From Miltoncostaea marina (GTDB lineage: Bacteria > Actinomycetota > Thermoleophilia > Miltoncostaeales > Miltoncostaeaceae): 64,000 nucleotides of DNA. Under the pieces are notes generated by a model. The model did no database searches. It was not told the origin of the DNA and was given only the letters and a program-made list of their open reading frames with translations. The stretch is taken from contig NZ_CP064655.1 in NCBI RefSeq assembly GCF_018141525.1, positions 2,450,501-2,514,500 of the forward strand. The letters are read 5' to 3'. The position numbers and the translations under genes were made by a program. Shown in pieces: positions 37,779 through 46,324 of this stretch (the stretch's first letter is position 1; each line of letters starts with the position of its first letter).

Positions 37779-38816
37779 CTACCCCTCGTCCGGGAGGAAC
37801 TTGGAGGCGTCGATGCCGTGCTCCTCCATCAGGCGCTGGAAGGTGGCGCGCATCTCGTCCGGGTAGTCCGGCAGGTCCTCGGTCTGCAGGACGTGCTCGG
37901 CGTAGGCGCGGATGCGCGGGCCGAGGTCCCAGTCGGGGTCGTTCATCAGGCGCCGGATCTCGCGGGCCGGGAAGAACAGCATCCCCGGGTCGCGGCCGTG
38001 GCGCTCGGCGATGTCGACGATCTCCTCGATGCGGCCCTCGAGCGGGGCCTGCTCCTGGATGAGCCCCTTCTCCCTGAGCATCTCGACCGTGGCCGGGTTG
38101 CTCTGCAGCGGGGTGCCGAACGCGTTGTCGTGGAAGAGCCTCTCGAACTTGAGCCGCGGCCGCTGGCCGCCGGCGTTGGGGTTCTCCAGCGGGTAGCCGA
38201 CCGCATGGCCCCAGGTGAAGCGGTAGTGCGGCGGCAGGCCGAAGGCCTTCTCCACGCCGCCCGGCTTGCGGCCGAAGGCGATGAGGATGTTGCCGAGGCC
38301 GAGCGACACGCCCGCCGCCATCGCCTGGGCCACCGCCTGGCCGGTCTCGAAGCGCAGCAGGTTCTCGGTGCGCTCCGGCGGGAAGCTCATCAGCCGCGGG
38401 ATCGTCTGGGTCATCGAGAACTCGTAGTTCCAGCCGTGGTACTTCGTGGTCGCCCCCGCCAGGCTGACCGTCGAGATGCCGTCGACCGCGCGCCCGTACC
38501 AGGCGTTGAGGTTCGTGAGCCAGATGATCAGGTGCGACGCCTGGTTGATGATCTGGACGTTGAAGCCGGAGACGCACTCCTCCAGCTCGTCCCAGACCTC
38601 GCAGGTCTCCTTGTCGACCAGGATCGCCTCGGTGCAGTTGATGTTGCCCTGGCACGAGGCGAACCGGGCCGCCTGCAGCATGGTCTCGATCTTCCACGGC
38701 TCGACGCGGCGGTCGGCGTCGAAGTAGCGGATGCTGCGGCGGTCGCCGAGCGCCTTCAGCAGGGGGACGTCGGGGATCTGGTCGGCGGGCGGCGGACCGG
38801 CGTCGGCCTGGGGCAT
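37779..38816 (-). CDS. Nitroreductase-family flavoprotein
   Basis: A 345-aa FMN-dependent oxidoreductase. The N-terminal FMN motif GDRRSIRYFDADR is present, with a central insertion (HGWNYEFSMTQTIPRLM) and the C-terminal LGLGNILIAFGRKPGG and a long end of ~110 residues, so it is much longer than the usual ~220 aa. ATG at 38816 follows an AGGAG ribosome site 9 nt upstream; the longer reading from 38861 crosses the operator. First gene of the operon with the MenB-like and ligase genes and divergent from a TetR gene. A flavin-dependent reduction of an acyl-CoA or aromatic substrate is inferred. Confidence 0.85.
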   Translation of the reverse strand: MPQADAGPPPADQIPDVPLLKALGDRRSIRYFDADRRVEPWKIETMLQAARFASCQGNINCTEAILVDKETCEVWDELEECVSGFNVQIINQASHLIIWLTNLNAWYGRAVDGISTVSLAGATTKYHGWNYEFSMTQTIPRLMSFPPERTENLLRFETGQAVAQAMAAGVSLGLGNILIAFGRKPGGVEKAFGLPPHYRFTWGHAVGYPLENPNAGGQRPRLKFERLFHDNAFGTPLQSNPATVEMLREKGLIQEQAPLEGRIEEIVDIAERHGRDPGMLFFPAREIRRLMNDPDWDLGPRIRAYAEHVLQTEDLPDYPDEMRATFQRLMEEHGIDASKFLPDEG

Positions 38817-38838
38817 CGTCTCGGCTCCTGAGGTCGGC

Positions 38839-38849
38839 TTACAATGTAA
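38839..38849. promoter_or_regulatory. Candidate TetR operator in the divergent interval
   Basis: TTACA-A-TGTAA, a perfect 5-bp inverted repeat, in the 71-nt interval between the nitroreductase operon and the TetR gene. A TACGCT box (-10-like) lies ~15 nt further on toward the TetR gene. AT-rich DNA is rare in this genome, so the palindrome is notable. Confidence 0.55.
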
Positions 38850-38887
38850 CCCTGCTGGCACCGTACGCTAGGTGGGGACTCAGGCGC

Positions 38888-39529
38888 ATGTCAACCGGGG
38901 GGCCCAGACGACCGCTCAGCGCCGGCCGCATCGTGCGGGCGGCCATGGACCTCATCGACGAGCGCGGGCTGGAGGCGCTCACCATGCGCCGCCTCGGCGC
39001 CGAGCTCGGCGTCGAGGCCATGTCGCTCTACAAGCACGTGCGCGGCAAGGAGGCGATCCTCGACGGCGTGCGCGAGCTGCTGCTCGCCGAGCTCGCGGCG
39101 TCGGGCCCGGCCGCCGGCCGCGACTGGCGCGAGGCGCTGCTGCGCTTCGCCCGCGCCTACCGCGCCCTGGCCCGGGCCCACCCCGGCTCGTTCGCGCTGC
39201 TGGCCGCCGCGCCGGAGCGCGCCTACGTGGCGGGCAGCGACGTGGCCGAGGCGGCGATCGCCCGCCTGCTGGAGGGCGGCTTCGAGCGCGCGGCGGCCAT
39301 CCGGGCCCTCCGCACGGTCATCCGCTACGTGATCGGGGCGAGCATGGTCGAGCGCGCCGCCGGCGACGAGGCGGCCCCGGTCGGCGCCGACGAGCTCGCG
39401 GCGCTCTCGACGGCGCGGCCGCTGGTGGGCGAGCTGGTCGGCTCGCTGGGCACCCCGGGGGACGAGGCCCTGTTCGAGTTCGGGCTCGCGGCGCTCGTCG
39501 CGGGGTTCGAGCGCCTGCGGGGCGGCTGA
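38888..39529 (+). CDS. TetR/AcrR-family transcriptional regulator
   Basis: A 213-aa repressor. The helix-turn-helix reads IVRAAMDLIDERGLEALTMRRLGAELGVEAMSLYKHV, a standard TetR N-terminal domain; the variable C-terminal helices resemble TetR_C. It is transcribed away from the nitroreductase operon, with a palindromic site between them, so it probably controls that operon in response to a CoA ester or substrate. It ends just before a strong terminator shared with aceA. Confidence 0.88.
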   Translation: MSTGGPRRPLSAGRIVRAAMDLIDERGLEALTMRRLGAELGVEAMSLYKHVRGKEAILDGVRELLLAELAASGPAAGRDWREALLRFARAYRALARAHPGSFALLAAAPERAYVAGSDVAEAAIARLLEGGFERAAAIRALRTVIRYVIGASMVERAAGDEAAPVGADELAALSTARPLVGELVGSLGTPGDEALFEFGLAALVAGFERLRGG

Positions 39530-39541
39530 GCCCCGGACGAC

Positions 39542-39569
39542 GGAGGCCCCGCCGTGCGGCGGGGCCTCC
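39542..39569. terminator. Bidirectional terminator between the TetR gene and aceA
   Basis: GGAGGCCCCGCC (39542-39553), loop GTGC, GGCGGGGCCTCC (39558-39569): a 12-bp perfect stem, 12 nt after the TetR stop and 26 nt after the end of convergent aceA. Confidence 0.75.
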
Positions 39570-39595
39570 TGGTGCTGCGTGCGTGTCCGGCCGGG

Positions 39596-41857
39596 TCAGC
39601 CCTGGCCGGAGGTGGTGATCAGCTGCTGGCGCTCGGCGCTCTCCGGCTTGACGAGCTTCGCCACGTGGCCCGTGTCGATGTCGGCCACGATGATCTCGCC
39701 GACCTCGTCGTAGGTGTTCTCGAAGATGCCGCGCTTGCGCATGCTCGCCGCCGCCGCGTGGTTGTCCTCGGTCGGCGTGAGGTAGTGGATCGCGCCGGCC
39801 TTGTAGCGGTGGATCAGGAACAGGTGCAGCAGCGTCATGAGGCGCTTGCGCCGCAGCGAGGTGTCGAACGTGTTCTGGTCGCGCACCGAGAGGATCACGC
39901 GGCCGCGCCGGTCGTGGATCGTCGCGAAGACGATGTTGGCCAGCTTGTCGCCGTCGCCGTTGCCGACGCTCAGCTCGAGCAGGTCGGCGCCCGCGGTGTG
40001 CGGCCGCAGCGAGACCTTCAGCGGCGTGTCGATCTTGTTGTACGCCTTCCACTCCTCGAGCCAGCCGGCCAGGACCTTCGGCGGGACCTCGGTCTGCACG
40101 AGGTGCTGGTGCTGGGTGGAGCCGGCCCCCATCGCCTTCGTGGTGGCCGTGTAGCCGGAGGCGGCCTCGAGCGCCGCGTCCGCGCGCGGGCCGCCGACGA
40201 GCGTCTGCGGCGTGCGGTAGGGCGACTCCAGCAGGCGGAACTTCCGCTGCAGGCGGGCCAGCGCCAGCATGCCGTCCTCGCGCAGCGCGGTGGTGAACTC
40301 CTCCGCCGCGAGGCCGTCGATCTGGTGGCCGCCGTAGGTCATGAAGTTGAAGACGAAGCCCATCTTCCCGAGCTCCTCCGGGAAGGCGCGCATCTCGTCG
40401 TCGCTCATGCCGGTCGTGTCCCAGTTGAAGGACGGCGACAGGTTGTAGGCGAGCATCTTGTCCGGGTAGACGGCGTGGATCGCGTCGGCGAACTCCTTCG
40501 CGTCCTTCAGGTCGGCCGTCTTGGTCTCCATCCAGAGCAGGTCGGCGAACGGCGCCGCGGCGAGCGACTTGGCGATCGCGTACGGGATGCCGCCCTGCAC
40601 CTGGTAGTAGCCCTCGGGCGTGGTCGCGAGCAGGGCGTCCCAGGTGACGTCGACGCCCATCTCGGCGGCCTTCGCGTGCGCGTCGTACCAGGACGCGGTG
40701 CGCGCGAACTCCAGCCACTCCTCGACGGTCATCGGCAGCTCGGCGGCCTCGTCGGCGCGGAACTGCATCGCCTCGGCGACGGCCTGGCCGAGCGTCATGA
40801 GCCCGGACTCCGTCTGCCACAGCTCGATGAAGCGGTCGGCGACCGAGTCGAGCGTGTCCAGCGGGGAGAGGCCCTCCTCGGCGTAGCGGCGGGCGGCCTC
40901 GTCGGCGGCCTCCAGCAGCCCCTGGGCCTGCAGCCACTCGTCGGCCTTCGCGAGCTCGGCCTCGGAGACGTCGAAGAGCTTGTGCCCGTTGATCTCGGTC
41001 ACGCCCTTCTCGTGGAGGCGGCGCATGATCGCGAGGTAGGTGGCCTTGTAGGACGGCACCGACGTGTTGGTGACGCCGAGGATGAACGGCTGGTCACGGG
41101 TGTCGGTGGCGTTCTCGAGGAGGTTGGCCGCCTCGGCGTCGGTGCGGGCCACGATCAGGCCGGGGACGCCCATGATGTCGAGCTGGAAGCGGGCCGCGCT
41201 CAGGCGGGTGAGCTGCTCGTTGGAGGAGACGAGCACCTTGCCGCCCTGGTGGCCGCACTTCTTGGCGCCCGGCTTCTGGTCCTCGATGTGGTAGCCGGGG
41301 ACGCCCGCCTCGACGAAGCGCCGGACGAGGTTGCGGACGTGGGCGTCACCGCCGTGGCCGGTGTCGGCGTCGGCGATGATGAACGGGCGGAAGTCGACCT
41401 CGGGGGTGGCGGCGCGCTCGGCGTCGGTCATCCGCGACCGGGCGAACCGCTGGTTCTTGTCCGCGGTGAGCAGCGCGCGCACCAGGCCGGCGGCCTCGTT
41501 CGGCACCTGGCTCAGGGGGTAGCTCGCCAGGTCCGGGCCCGGGTCCTCGTCGCTGGAGCCCTTGGCCGACGTCGCCCAGCCGCCGAGGTAGATGCCCTCG
41601 ATGCCGGCGCGCTTCATCTGCACCGCCTGCCCGGGCGAGTACGGCCCGAAGCTGGTGATGGACTTGCCCTCCGCGAACATCTCGCGCAGGCGGGCGCGGA
41701 ACGCCGTGGCCGCGTCGCGCGCCACCGTGTACTCCTGCGGCACGCTGCCCCGCTGCTCCATCACCTGGCGCGCGCTGTACACGCGCGTGATGCCATCGAA
41801 CATCGGATCGTCCATGTAGCGCTGGATCGCCTGGACGTCGTCCTCGTATGCCCCCAT
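39596..41857 (-). CDS. aceA: Isocitrate lyase, long (type 2) form
   Basis: A 753-aa enzyme that cleaves isocitrate to succinate and glyoxylate, the first step of the glyoxylate bypass. The catalytic KKCGH motif is at 199-203 (Cys201) with TGHGG and IEDQ before it. The length (~750 aa vs 430-530) and extended central and C-terminal domains match AceA2/Icl2 of mycobacteria and related actinobacteria. Its role fits growth on fatty acids or C2 compounds, and a CoA-ligase operon lies next to it. Malate synthase is not in the window. The ATG has AGGGG upstream. Confidence 0.93.
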   Translation of the reverse strand: MGAYEDDVQAIQRYMDDPMFDGITRVYSARQVMEQRGSVPQEYTVARDAATAFRARLREMFAEGKSITSFGPYSPGQAVQMKRAGIEGIYLGGWATSAKGSSDEDPGPDLASYPLSQVPNEAAGLVRALLTADKNQRFARSRMTDAERAATPEVDFRPFIIADADTGHGGDAHVRNLVRRFVEAGVPGYHIEDQKPGAKKCGHQGGKVLVSSNEQLTRLSAARFQLDIMGVPGLIVARTDAEAANLLENATDTRDQPFILGVTNTSVPSYKATYLAIMRRLHEKGVTEINGHKLFDVSEAELAKADEWLQAQGLLEAADEAARRYAEEGLSPLDTLDSVADRFIELWQTESGLMTLGQAVAEAMQFRADEAAELPMTVEEWLEFARTASWYDAHAKAAEMGVDVTWDALLATTPEGYYQVQGGIPYAIAKSLAAAPFADLLWMETKTADLKDAKEFADAIHAVYPDKMLAYNLSPSFNWDTTGMSDDEMRAFPEELGKMGFVFNFMTYGGHQIDGLAAEEFTTALREDGMLALARLQRKFRLLESPYRTPQTLVGGPRADAALEAASGYTATTKAMGAGSTQHQHLVQTEVPPKVLAGWLEEWKAYNKIDTPLKVSLRPHTAGADLLELSVGNGDGDKLANIVFATIHDRRGRVILSVRDQNTFDTSLRRKRLMTLLHLFLIHRYKAGAIHYLTPTEDNHAAAASMRKRGIFENTYDEVGEIIVADIDTGHVAKLVKPESAERQQLITTSGQG

Positions 41858-41952
41858 GTCACGCCCCTGAGTCGACTACTTCCGACAGGGAGTGTACGCG
41901 TGGATCGGCGCCTGGCGGCTCGTCACAGACGGCACGATGAGCCGCTTGGCAA

Positions 41953-41995
41953 GCGGGATCTCGCCGGGTCGGCGAGGCGGTGCGGGATCTCGCCG
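41953..41995. repeat. Direct repeat GCGGGATCTCGCCG upstream of aceA
   Basis: Two identical 14-nt copies, 41953-41966 and 41982-41995, 29 nt apart, in the 228-nt interval between aceA and the divergent methyltransferase gene. The core GCGGGATCTCGC is itself a near-palindrome (GCG-GATC-CGC). An operator is plausible. The same interval also holds a GCTTGGCAAGC palindrome just upstream. Confidence 0.6.
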
Positions 41996-42085
41996 CACGT
42001 GCCGATCAGCACATGGCGCGGCGGTCGTCGAAAACTCGTCGCGCGGGAACCGCGGCGGGCCCCCGAGCGGGTATCACGGGGCCGT

Positions 42086-42907
42086 ATGGCCACCGACGAC
42101 GCCGGCATCGCCGCAGGCTGGGACCGCTCCGCGGCGGCGTACGACGACGTGCTCGACGCCAACCGGCGGGGCGCCGAGCGGCTGGTGGCCGCGCTGCCCG
42201 ACGCGCCCTACCGGGAGGTCGTCGACGTGGGCTGCGGCACCGGCTTCGCATCGTGGGCGATGGCCCGGCGCGCGGGCGCGCGGCGCCTGACGGGGGTCGA
42301 CGTGGCGCCGGCCATGGTGGAGCGCTACCTCGAGCGGCTCGGGGGGCTCCCCGGCGTGGCGGTCGACGCCGTGGTCGCCCCGGCCGACGCGATGCCGCTG
42401 CCGGCCGCCTCGGCCGACGCCGTGGTGAGCGCGATGGCGCTCCACTGGATGCCCGACCGCGCCGGCGCGGTCGCCGCGATGGCGCGCCTGCTGCGCCCGG
42501 GCGGCACGCTGGGCGTGCTGTGCTCCGGAGCCGGGGCCGACGGCGAGTACCGCGACCTGATCGCCGGGCTCGACCCGCCGGTGCCCGCCGAGCTGGTCGA
42601 CGCCTACGCGCGCATGCAGGCCGCCGAGGGCGAGCTCGAGGACCACGCCCGGGCGGCCGGCCTGGAGCCGGTCGACGCCTGGACCGAGCGACGGCGGCGC
42701 CGGATGCCGCCCGAGCGCTTCCTCGCCCGCAAGCGCGCCACCGAGTCGGCGCTCATCGCCCACCTGCCCGAGGAGGAGCGCGAGGCCATGTGGCGGCGGA
42801 TCGCCGCCGCCGTCCACGCCGCCGCCGAGCCCGGGGGCTTCGCCTTCACGTTCGTGAAGGCCTACGTCGTGGCCCGGGCGCCCGGCCCGGCCCCTCCGGG
42901 CGCCTAG
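42086..42907 (+). CDS. SAM-dependent methyltransferase (class I)
   Basis: A 273-aa methyltransferase of the UbiE/BioC-like class. SAM-binding motif I is VVDVGCGTGFASWA, the acidic residue after strand two is VDVAP and the post-I region PADAMPLPAASADAVV. A C-terminal helical region (RMPPERFLARKRATESALIAHL) probably binds the substrate, which is unknown. ATG at 42086 is 8 nt after a TATCAC box, perhaps leaderless. A DUF72 gene follows after 12 nt, likely in the same transcript. Confidence 0.82.
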   Translation: MATDDAGIAAGWDRSAAAYDDVLDANRRGAERLVAALPDAPYREVVDVGCGTGFASWAMARRAGARRLTGVDVAPAMVERYLERLGGLPGVAVDAVVAPADAMPLPAASADAVVSAMALHWMPDRAGAVAAMARLLRPGGTLGVLCSGAGADGEYRDLIAGLDPPVPAELVDAYARMQAAEGELEDHARAAGLEPVDAWTERRRRRMPPERFLARKRATESALIAHLPEEEREAMWRRIAAAVHAAAEPGGFAFTFVKAYVVARAPGPAPPGA

Positions 42908-42919
42908 ACCCCCGGCGGG

Positions 42920-43702
42920 ATGGCCGTGCTCATCGGCACCTCAGGGTGGCAGTACCGCCAGTGGCGCGGGCGCTTCTACCCGCCCGGCCTGCCGCAGCGC
43001 CTGTGGCTGGAGCACTACGCCGAGCGCTTCGCCACCGTGGAGGTCAACGCCACCTTCTACCGCCTGCCCGGCCCCGAGACGGCCGCCGCGTGGGCCCGCC
43101 GCGTCCCGGCCGGCTTCGTCTTCACGGTCAAGGCGAGCCGCTACCTCAGCCACATCCGGCGCCTGCGCGACCCCGCCCAGCCGGTCGCGCGGCTCATGGA
43201 GGTGGCCGGGCGCCTCGGCGACCGCCTCGGTCCCGTGCTCGTCCAGCTGCCGCCCGGCATGCGCCGCGACGCCGGCCTGCTCGACGCCGCGCTGGCCGAG
43301 TTCCCGCCCGGCGTCCGGGTCGCCTTCGAGCCCCGCGACGACTCATGGTCGCACGCGGAGACGTGGCGCGTCCTCGAGCGCCACGACGCCGCCCTCGCGA
43401 TGGCCGACCGGCACTCGCGCCCCGTCACCGCGGTGCGCCGCACCGCCACCTGGGGCTACCTGCGGCTGCACGAGGGCCGCGCCGCGCCGCACCCCTGCTA
43501 CGGCGTCGGCGCCCTCGACGGCTGGGCCCGCCGGCTCGCGGGCCTCTTCGGTCCCGACGACGACGTCTTCGTCTACTTCAACAACGACGGTGCCGGCTGC
43601 GCCCCCCGCGACGCCCGCCTGCTCGCCCCGCGCCTCGAGCGGCTCGGCCTGCCGCCCACCCGGGTCCCCGGCGCGCGGGAGACGCCCCTCGTCGGCGCCT
43701 GA
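42920..43702 (+). CDS. DUF72-family protein
   Basis: A 260-aa TIM-barrel protein of the DUF72 family: IGTSGWQYRQWRGRFYP at the start, VEVNATFYRLPG, FTVKASRYLSHIRRL, VLVQLPPGM, AFEPRDDSW and VYFNNDGAGCAPRDA near the end. Exact function is unknown; DUF72 proteins occur throughout bacteria and often near DNA repair or metabolic genes. It follows the methyltransferase by 12 nt. Confidence 0.9.
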   Translation: MAVLIGTSGWQYRQWRGRFYPPGLPQRLWLEHYAERFATVEVNATFYRLPGPETAAAWARRVPAGFVFTVKASRYLSHIRRLRDPAQPVARLMEVAGRLGDRLGPVLVQLPPGMRRDAGLLDAALAEFPPGVRVAFEPRDDSWSHAETWRVLERHDAALAMADRHSRPVTAVRRTATWGYLRLHEGRAAPHPCYGVGALDGWARRLAGLFGPDDDVFVYFNNDGAGCAPRDARLLAPRLERLGLPPTRVPGARETPLVGA

Positions 43703-43863
43703 GCCCCCGGCGACGGGACGTCGCGGGGCGACGGGATCGGCCGGAGGGGCGCCGCCACCGACGGGCGTGTGGCGGACCGCCACGGGGCTTCACGCCGGCG
43801 TCACCACCGGCGCCGCGGGCGTTGCGAGGCTCCAGTCGTGCCCGCGACGGCCGATGGGGTGTC

Positions 43864-44688
43864 ATGACGAGCCTCCCCCCGCTCGCCCCGGCGTCAGGGG
43901 CGCCGGGCGCACGCGTCCGTGCCGCCGGGCGGGCCGGGCGCATCCGCTGGCGCCTGGGCGACGGGGCGGTCACGACCGTGCACGTGGCGCGTCACGCGCG
44001 GGCCGGGACGCGGCTGCGGGTGGCGCTGCTCGACGAGCCGGCGCCGCTGGCGGCGTGGTGCGCGGCGCGGGGCGTGCGCGAGGCGATGGTCGGCGGCTTC
44101 TTCGTCTCGGGGACGGCCCGGCCGCTCGGCGAGCTGTGGGTGGACGGCCGGCGGGTGCCGAGCGAGCCGTTCGCCGATCCGTGGCCGGCGCACCGCTCGT
44201 GCCTGGCGGTCGCGGGCGAGGCCGTGGCGATCGGCCGGCTGGGGGAGCTGCCGCCGGGCCCCGGCGACCTGCTGCAGGCCGGCCCCCGGCTGGTCGCCGA
44301 CGGCCGGGCGGTGGCGCGGGACGGCCACGACCACGAGGGGTTCTCGGCCGGCGCGGCGCAGTTCGACTCGGACATCACCGACGGGCGCCACCCGCGGGCG
44401 GCGCTCGGGGTGACGGCGGACGAGCTGATCGCGGTCGTCTGCGACGGCCGCCACCCGCACGACGCCGGCCTGACGCTGGGCGAGCTGGCGGCCCTGATGG
44501 CGGCGCTCGGCGCCCGGGAGGCGATCAACCTCGACGGCGGCGGATCGGCGGCGCTGGTGGCGGGCGGGCGGCTGCGCAACACGCCGCGCGGCGGCTGGCT
44601 GGCGGAGATCCCCGGCGGCCGGCCGATCGTGACCGCGCTGGTCTTCGCGCCGGCCGGGGCTCAGACGGGCCCGGCCACCTCGTCGTAG
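43864..44688 (+). CDS. Phosphodiester glycosidase (NAGPA)-family protein
   Basis: A 274-aa protein whose last 150 residues carry the NAGPA fold: GGFFVSGTARPLGE, the CDGRHPHDAGLTLGELAALM segment, and the family hallmark NLDGGGSAALVAGGRL. The family includes eukaryotic uncovering enzyme and bacterial enzymes that cut GlcNAc or phosphate diesters on cell-surface polymers, so a surface glycan role is inferred, although no signal peptide is seen. Its end overlaps the convergent glycosyltransferase by 28 nt. Confidence 0.85.
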   Translation: MTSLPPLAPASGAPGARVRAAGRAGRIRWRLGDGAVTTVHVARHARAGTRLRVALLDEPAPLAAWCAARGVREAMVGGFFVSGTARPLGELWVDGRRVPSEPFADPWPAHRSCLAVAGEAVAIGRLGELPPGPGDLLQAGPRLVADGRAVARDGHDHEGFSAGAAQFDSDITDGRHPRAALGVTADELIAVVCDGRHPHDAGLTLGELAALMAALGAREAINLDGGGSAALVAGGRLRNTPRGGWLAEIPGGRPIVTALVFAPAGAQTGPATSS

Positions 44689-46064
44689 ATCGCCGCGACC
44701 CGCGGGGCGATCGCCGGCCAGGTGTAGCGGGCGGCCACCAGCCGCCGGCCGTTGGCCCCGCGCAGCGCGCGCTCGGCCGGGTCGCCCGCGGCGGCGACGA
44801 GCGCGGCGGCGAGCGCCTCCTCGTCGTCGGGCGCCACCAGCCACCCGGCCCGCGCGGGCGCGTCGGCCCGGCCCTCGATGAAGGTGGGCGGCCCCTCGGC
44901 GTCGCACGCGATCGGCGGCACGCCCATCGCCATCGCCTCCAGGTAGACCTGGCCGAACTTCTCGGCGACCGAGGGCACGGCGAGCACGTCCGCGCAGGCG
45001 AGGGCGCGGGCCAGCTCGTGGTGGCCGCGCCAGCCGGTGAAGAACACCTCGTGGCCGGCCGGCGAGGCGGCGGCCGCGTGGGCGGGGTGCTCGCCCTCCC
45101 ACTCCCCCGGCGAGCCGCCCCACAGCACCAGCGGCAGCGGCCGGCCCAGGCACGCCCGCGCGCGGGCGTGCGCGCGCACGAGCAGGGGCGCGCGCTTGAC
45201 CGCCGTGAAGCGGCCCACGAACAGCACCACGACCGCGTCGGGGTCGAGCAGCGGCGCGAGCCGGGCCTCGTCGTAGCGCACGGCGCCGGGCCGCCGGTCC
45301 TCGGGCGTCCACCCCCGCGGGTCATCGGCGAGCCACCGGCGCCAGACGGCGGCCCGCTCCCCCGGGGCGGCCCGGGCGCCGTCGAAGATCGCGGGGTCGA
45401 CCCCGTTGGGCACCATGCCGACCGAGCCGGGCGCCATGCCGAGCAGCTCCTCGGCCAGCCGCACGGCCGCGGTCGACGACGCGACCACGCGCGACGAGCG
45501 CGCCGCCCAGCGCCGCATGCGCTCCGCCCAGGCCGGCCCGTGCGCCCACGGCGCGCCGGCCTCGATGCGCTGCAGCATGGCCAGCTCGGTGCCGTGCAGG
45601 TGGGTCACGACCGGCAGCCCCGGGGCGAGGCGGACGAGCGCCTCGTGCGCGGGCGTCAGGTGGTGCAGGTGCGCGACCTCGACGCCGTCGAGCACGCCCG
45701 GCGCGCCGAGGATGCCGCGCCAGGCGGCCACGTGGTGGCCGTACGCGGCGTCGTCGAGCGACGCGAAGACCCGGTCGGGGGCGCCCGGGCGCTCCTCGTA
45801 GGACGGGTGCATGGGCGGGCTCGCCATCACCGGATCGGGCGCCCGGACCGCGTCGTCGTACGGCACGGCCACCAGCTCGACGTCCTCGCCGAAGAAGCCC
45901 GCCGCGTGGGTCGGCTCGCCGGGCGCGCCGAGCGAGCCCGCCACGACGCGCGCGCGCCAGCCGTCGTCCCCGCGCGGCAGGTGGCGCGCGAGGTAGCGCA
46001 CGACTTGCGCCGAGCCCCCGCGCGGGAAGAAGACGAGCACGTGCAGGGCGGTCCGGGCGGGCAT
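44661..46064 (-). CDS. Family 4 glycosyltransferase (GT-B fold)
   Basis: A 467-aa retaining glycosyltransferase. Landmarks: N-terminal FFPRGGSAQVVRYLARHLPRG (glycine loop), VAHLHHLTPAHEALV, VPNGVDPAIFD, and the C-terminal nucleotide-sugar site EKFGQVYLEAMAMGVPPIAC with the conserved Glu pair, then GWLVAPDDEEALAAALVAAAGD. Donor and acceptor are unknown. Transcribed opposite to the NAGPA-type gene; convergent overlap suggests coupled antisense effects, not cofunction. Confidence 0.9.
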   Translation of the reverse strand: MPARTALHVLVFFPRGGSAQVVRYLARHLPRGDDGWRARVVAGSLGAPGEPTHAAGFFGEDVELVAVPYDDAVRAPDPVMASPPMHPSYEERPGAPDRVFASLDDAAYGHHVAAWRGILGAPGVLDGVEVAHLHHLTPAHEALVRLAPGLPVVTHLHGTELAMLQRIEAGAPWAHGPAWAERMRRWAARSSRVVASSTAAVRLAEELLGMAPGSVGMVPNGVDPAIFDGARAAPGERAAVWRRWLADDPRGWTPEDRRPGAVRYDEARLAPLLDPDAVVVLFVGRFTAVKRAPLLVRAHARARACLGRPLPLVLWGGSPGEWEGEHPAHAAAASPAGHEVFFTGWRGHHELARALACADVLAVPSVAEKFGQVYLEAMAMGVPPIACDAEGPPTFIEGRADAPARAGWLVAPDDEEALAAALVAAAGDPAERALRGANGRRLVAARYTWPAIAPRVAAIYDEVAGPV

Positions 46065-46153
46065 CGGGCCGGGACGCTACCGCGCCGGCGGCGTTTCGCG
46101 GCGGTCGGGCGGGGGCACGCCCCGGGTGCCCCGGCACCGACGGAGGAGGAGCG

Positions 46154-46282
46154 ATGACCCAGAACCCGAAGCGGCCGGCCGACGAGGGCCCGCCGGACGA
46201 GCCCGGCACGGAGCCCGTGGAGCCCGGCGAGGTGCGCGAGGACGCCCCGCCGGACGTGCGCGAGGCCGAGCGCGAGGAGTAG
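46154..46282 (+). CDS. Tiny acidic protein of unknown function
   Basis: A 42-aa ORF with an excellent ribosome site (GGAGGAGGAGCG just before the ATG). It encodes MTQNPKRPADEGPPDEPGT followed by Glu/Pro/Asp-rich residues ending REAEREE. No Cys, no hydrophobic stretch; probably disordered. It precedes the ABC-F gene by 42 nt. It is too short for the usual gene finders, and only the strong ribosome site and the acidic bias support it. Confidence 0.5.
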   Translation: MTQNPKRPADEGPPDEPGTEPVEPGEVREDAPPDVREAEREE

Positions 46283-46324
46283 CCGCGGGCGGGGCGGCCG
46301 CCGGCCCGGCAGGATGCGCGGCCG

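Noticed and set aside
37067-38062. Plus-strand readings opposite the hydratase and nitroreductase genes
   Set aside because: They have antisense composition and no domain features, while the minus-strand frames carry clear family motifs.
39554-42907. A very long plus-strand reading opposite isocitrate lyase
   Set aside because: Its first ~840 codons mirror aceA and have the Arg/Val/Gly-rich composition of an antisense frame in GC-rich DNA; only the end (from 42086) is a gene, the methyltransferase.
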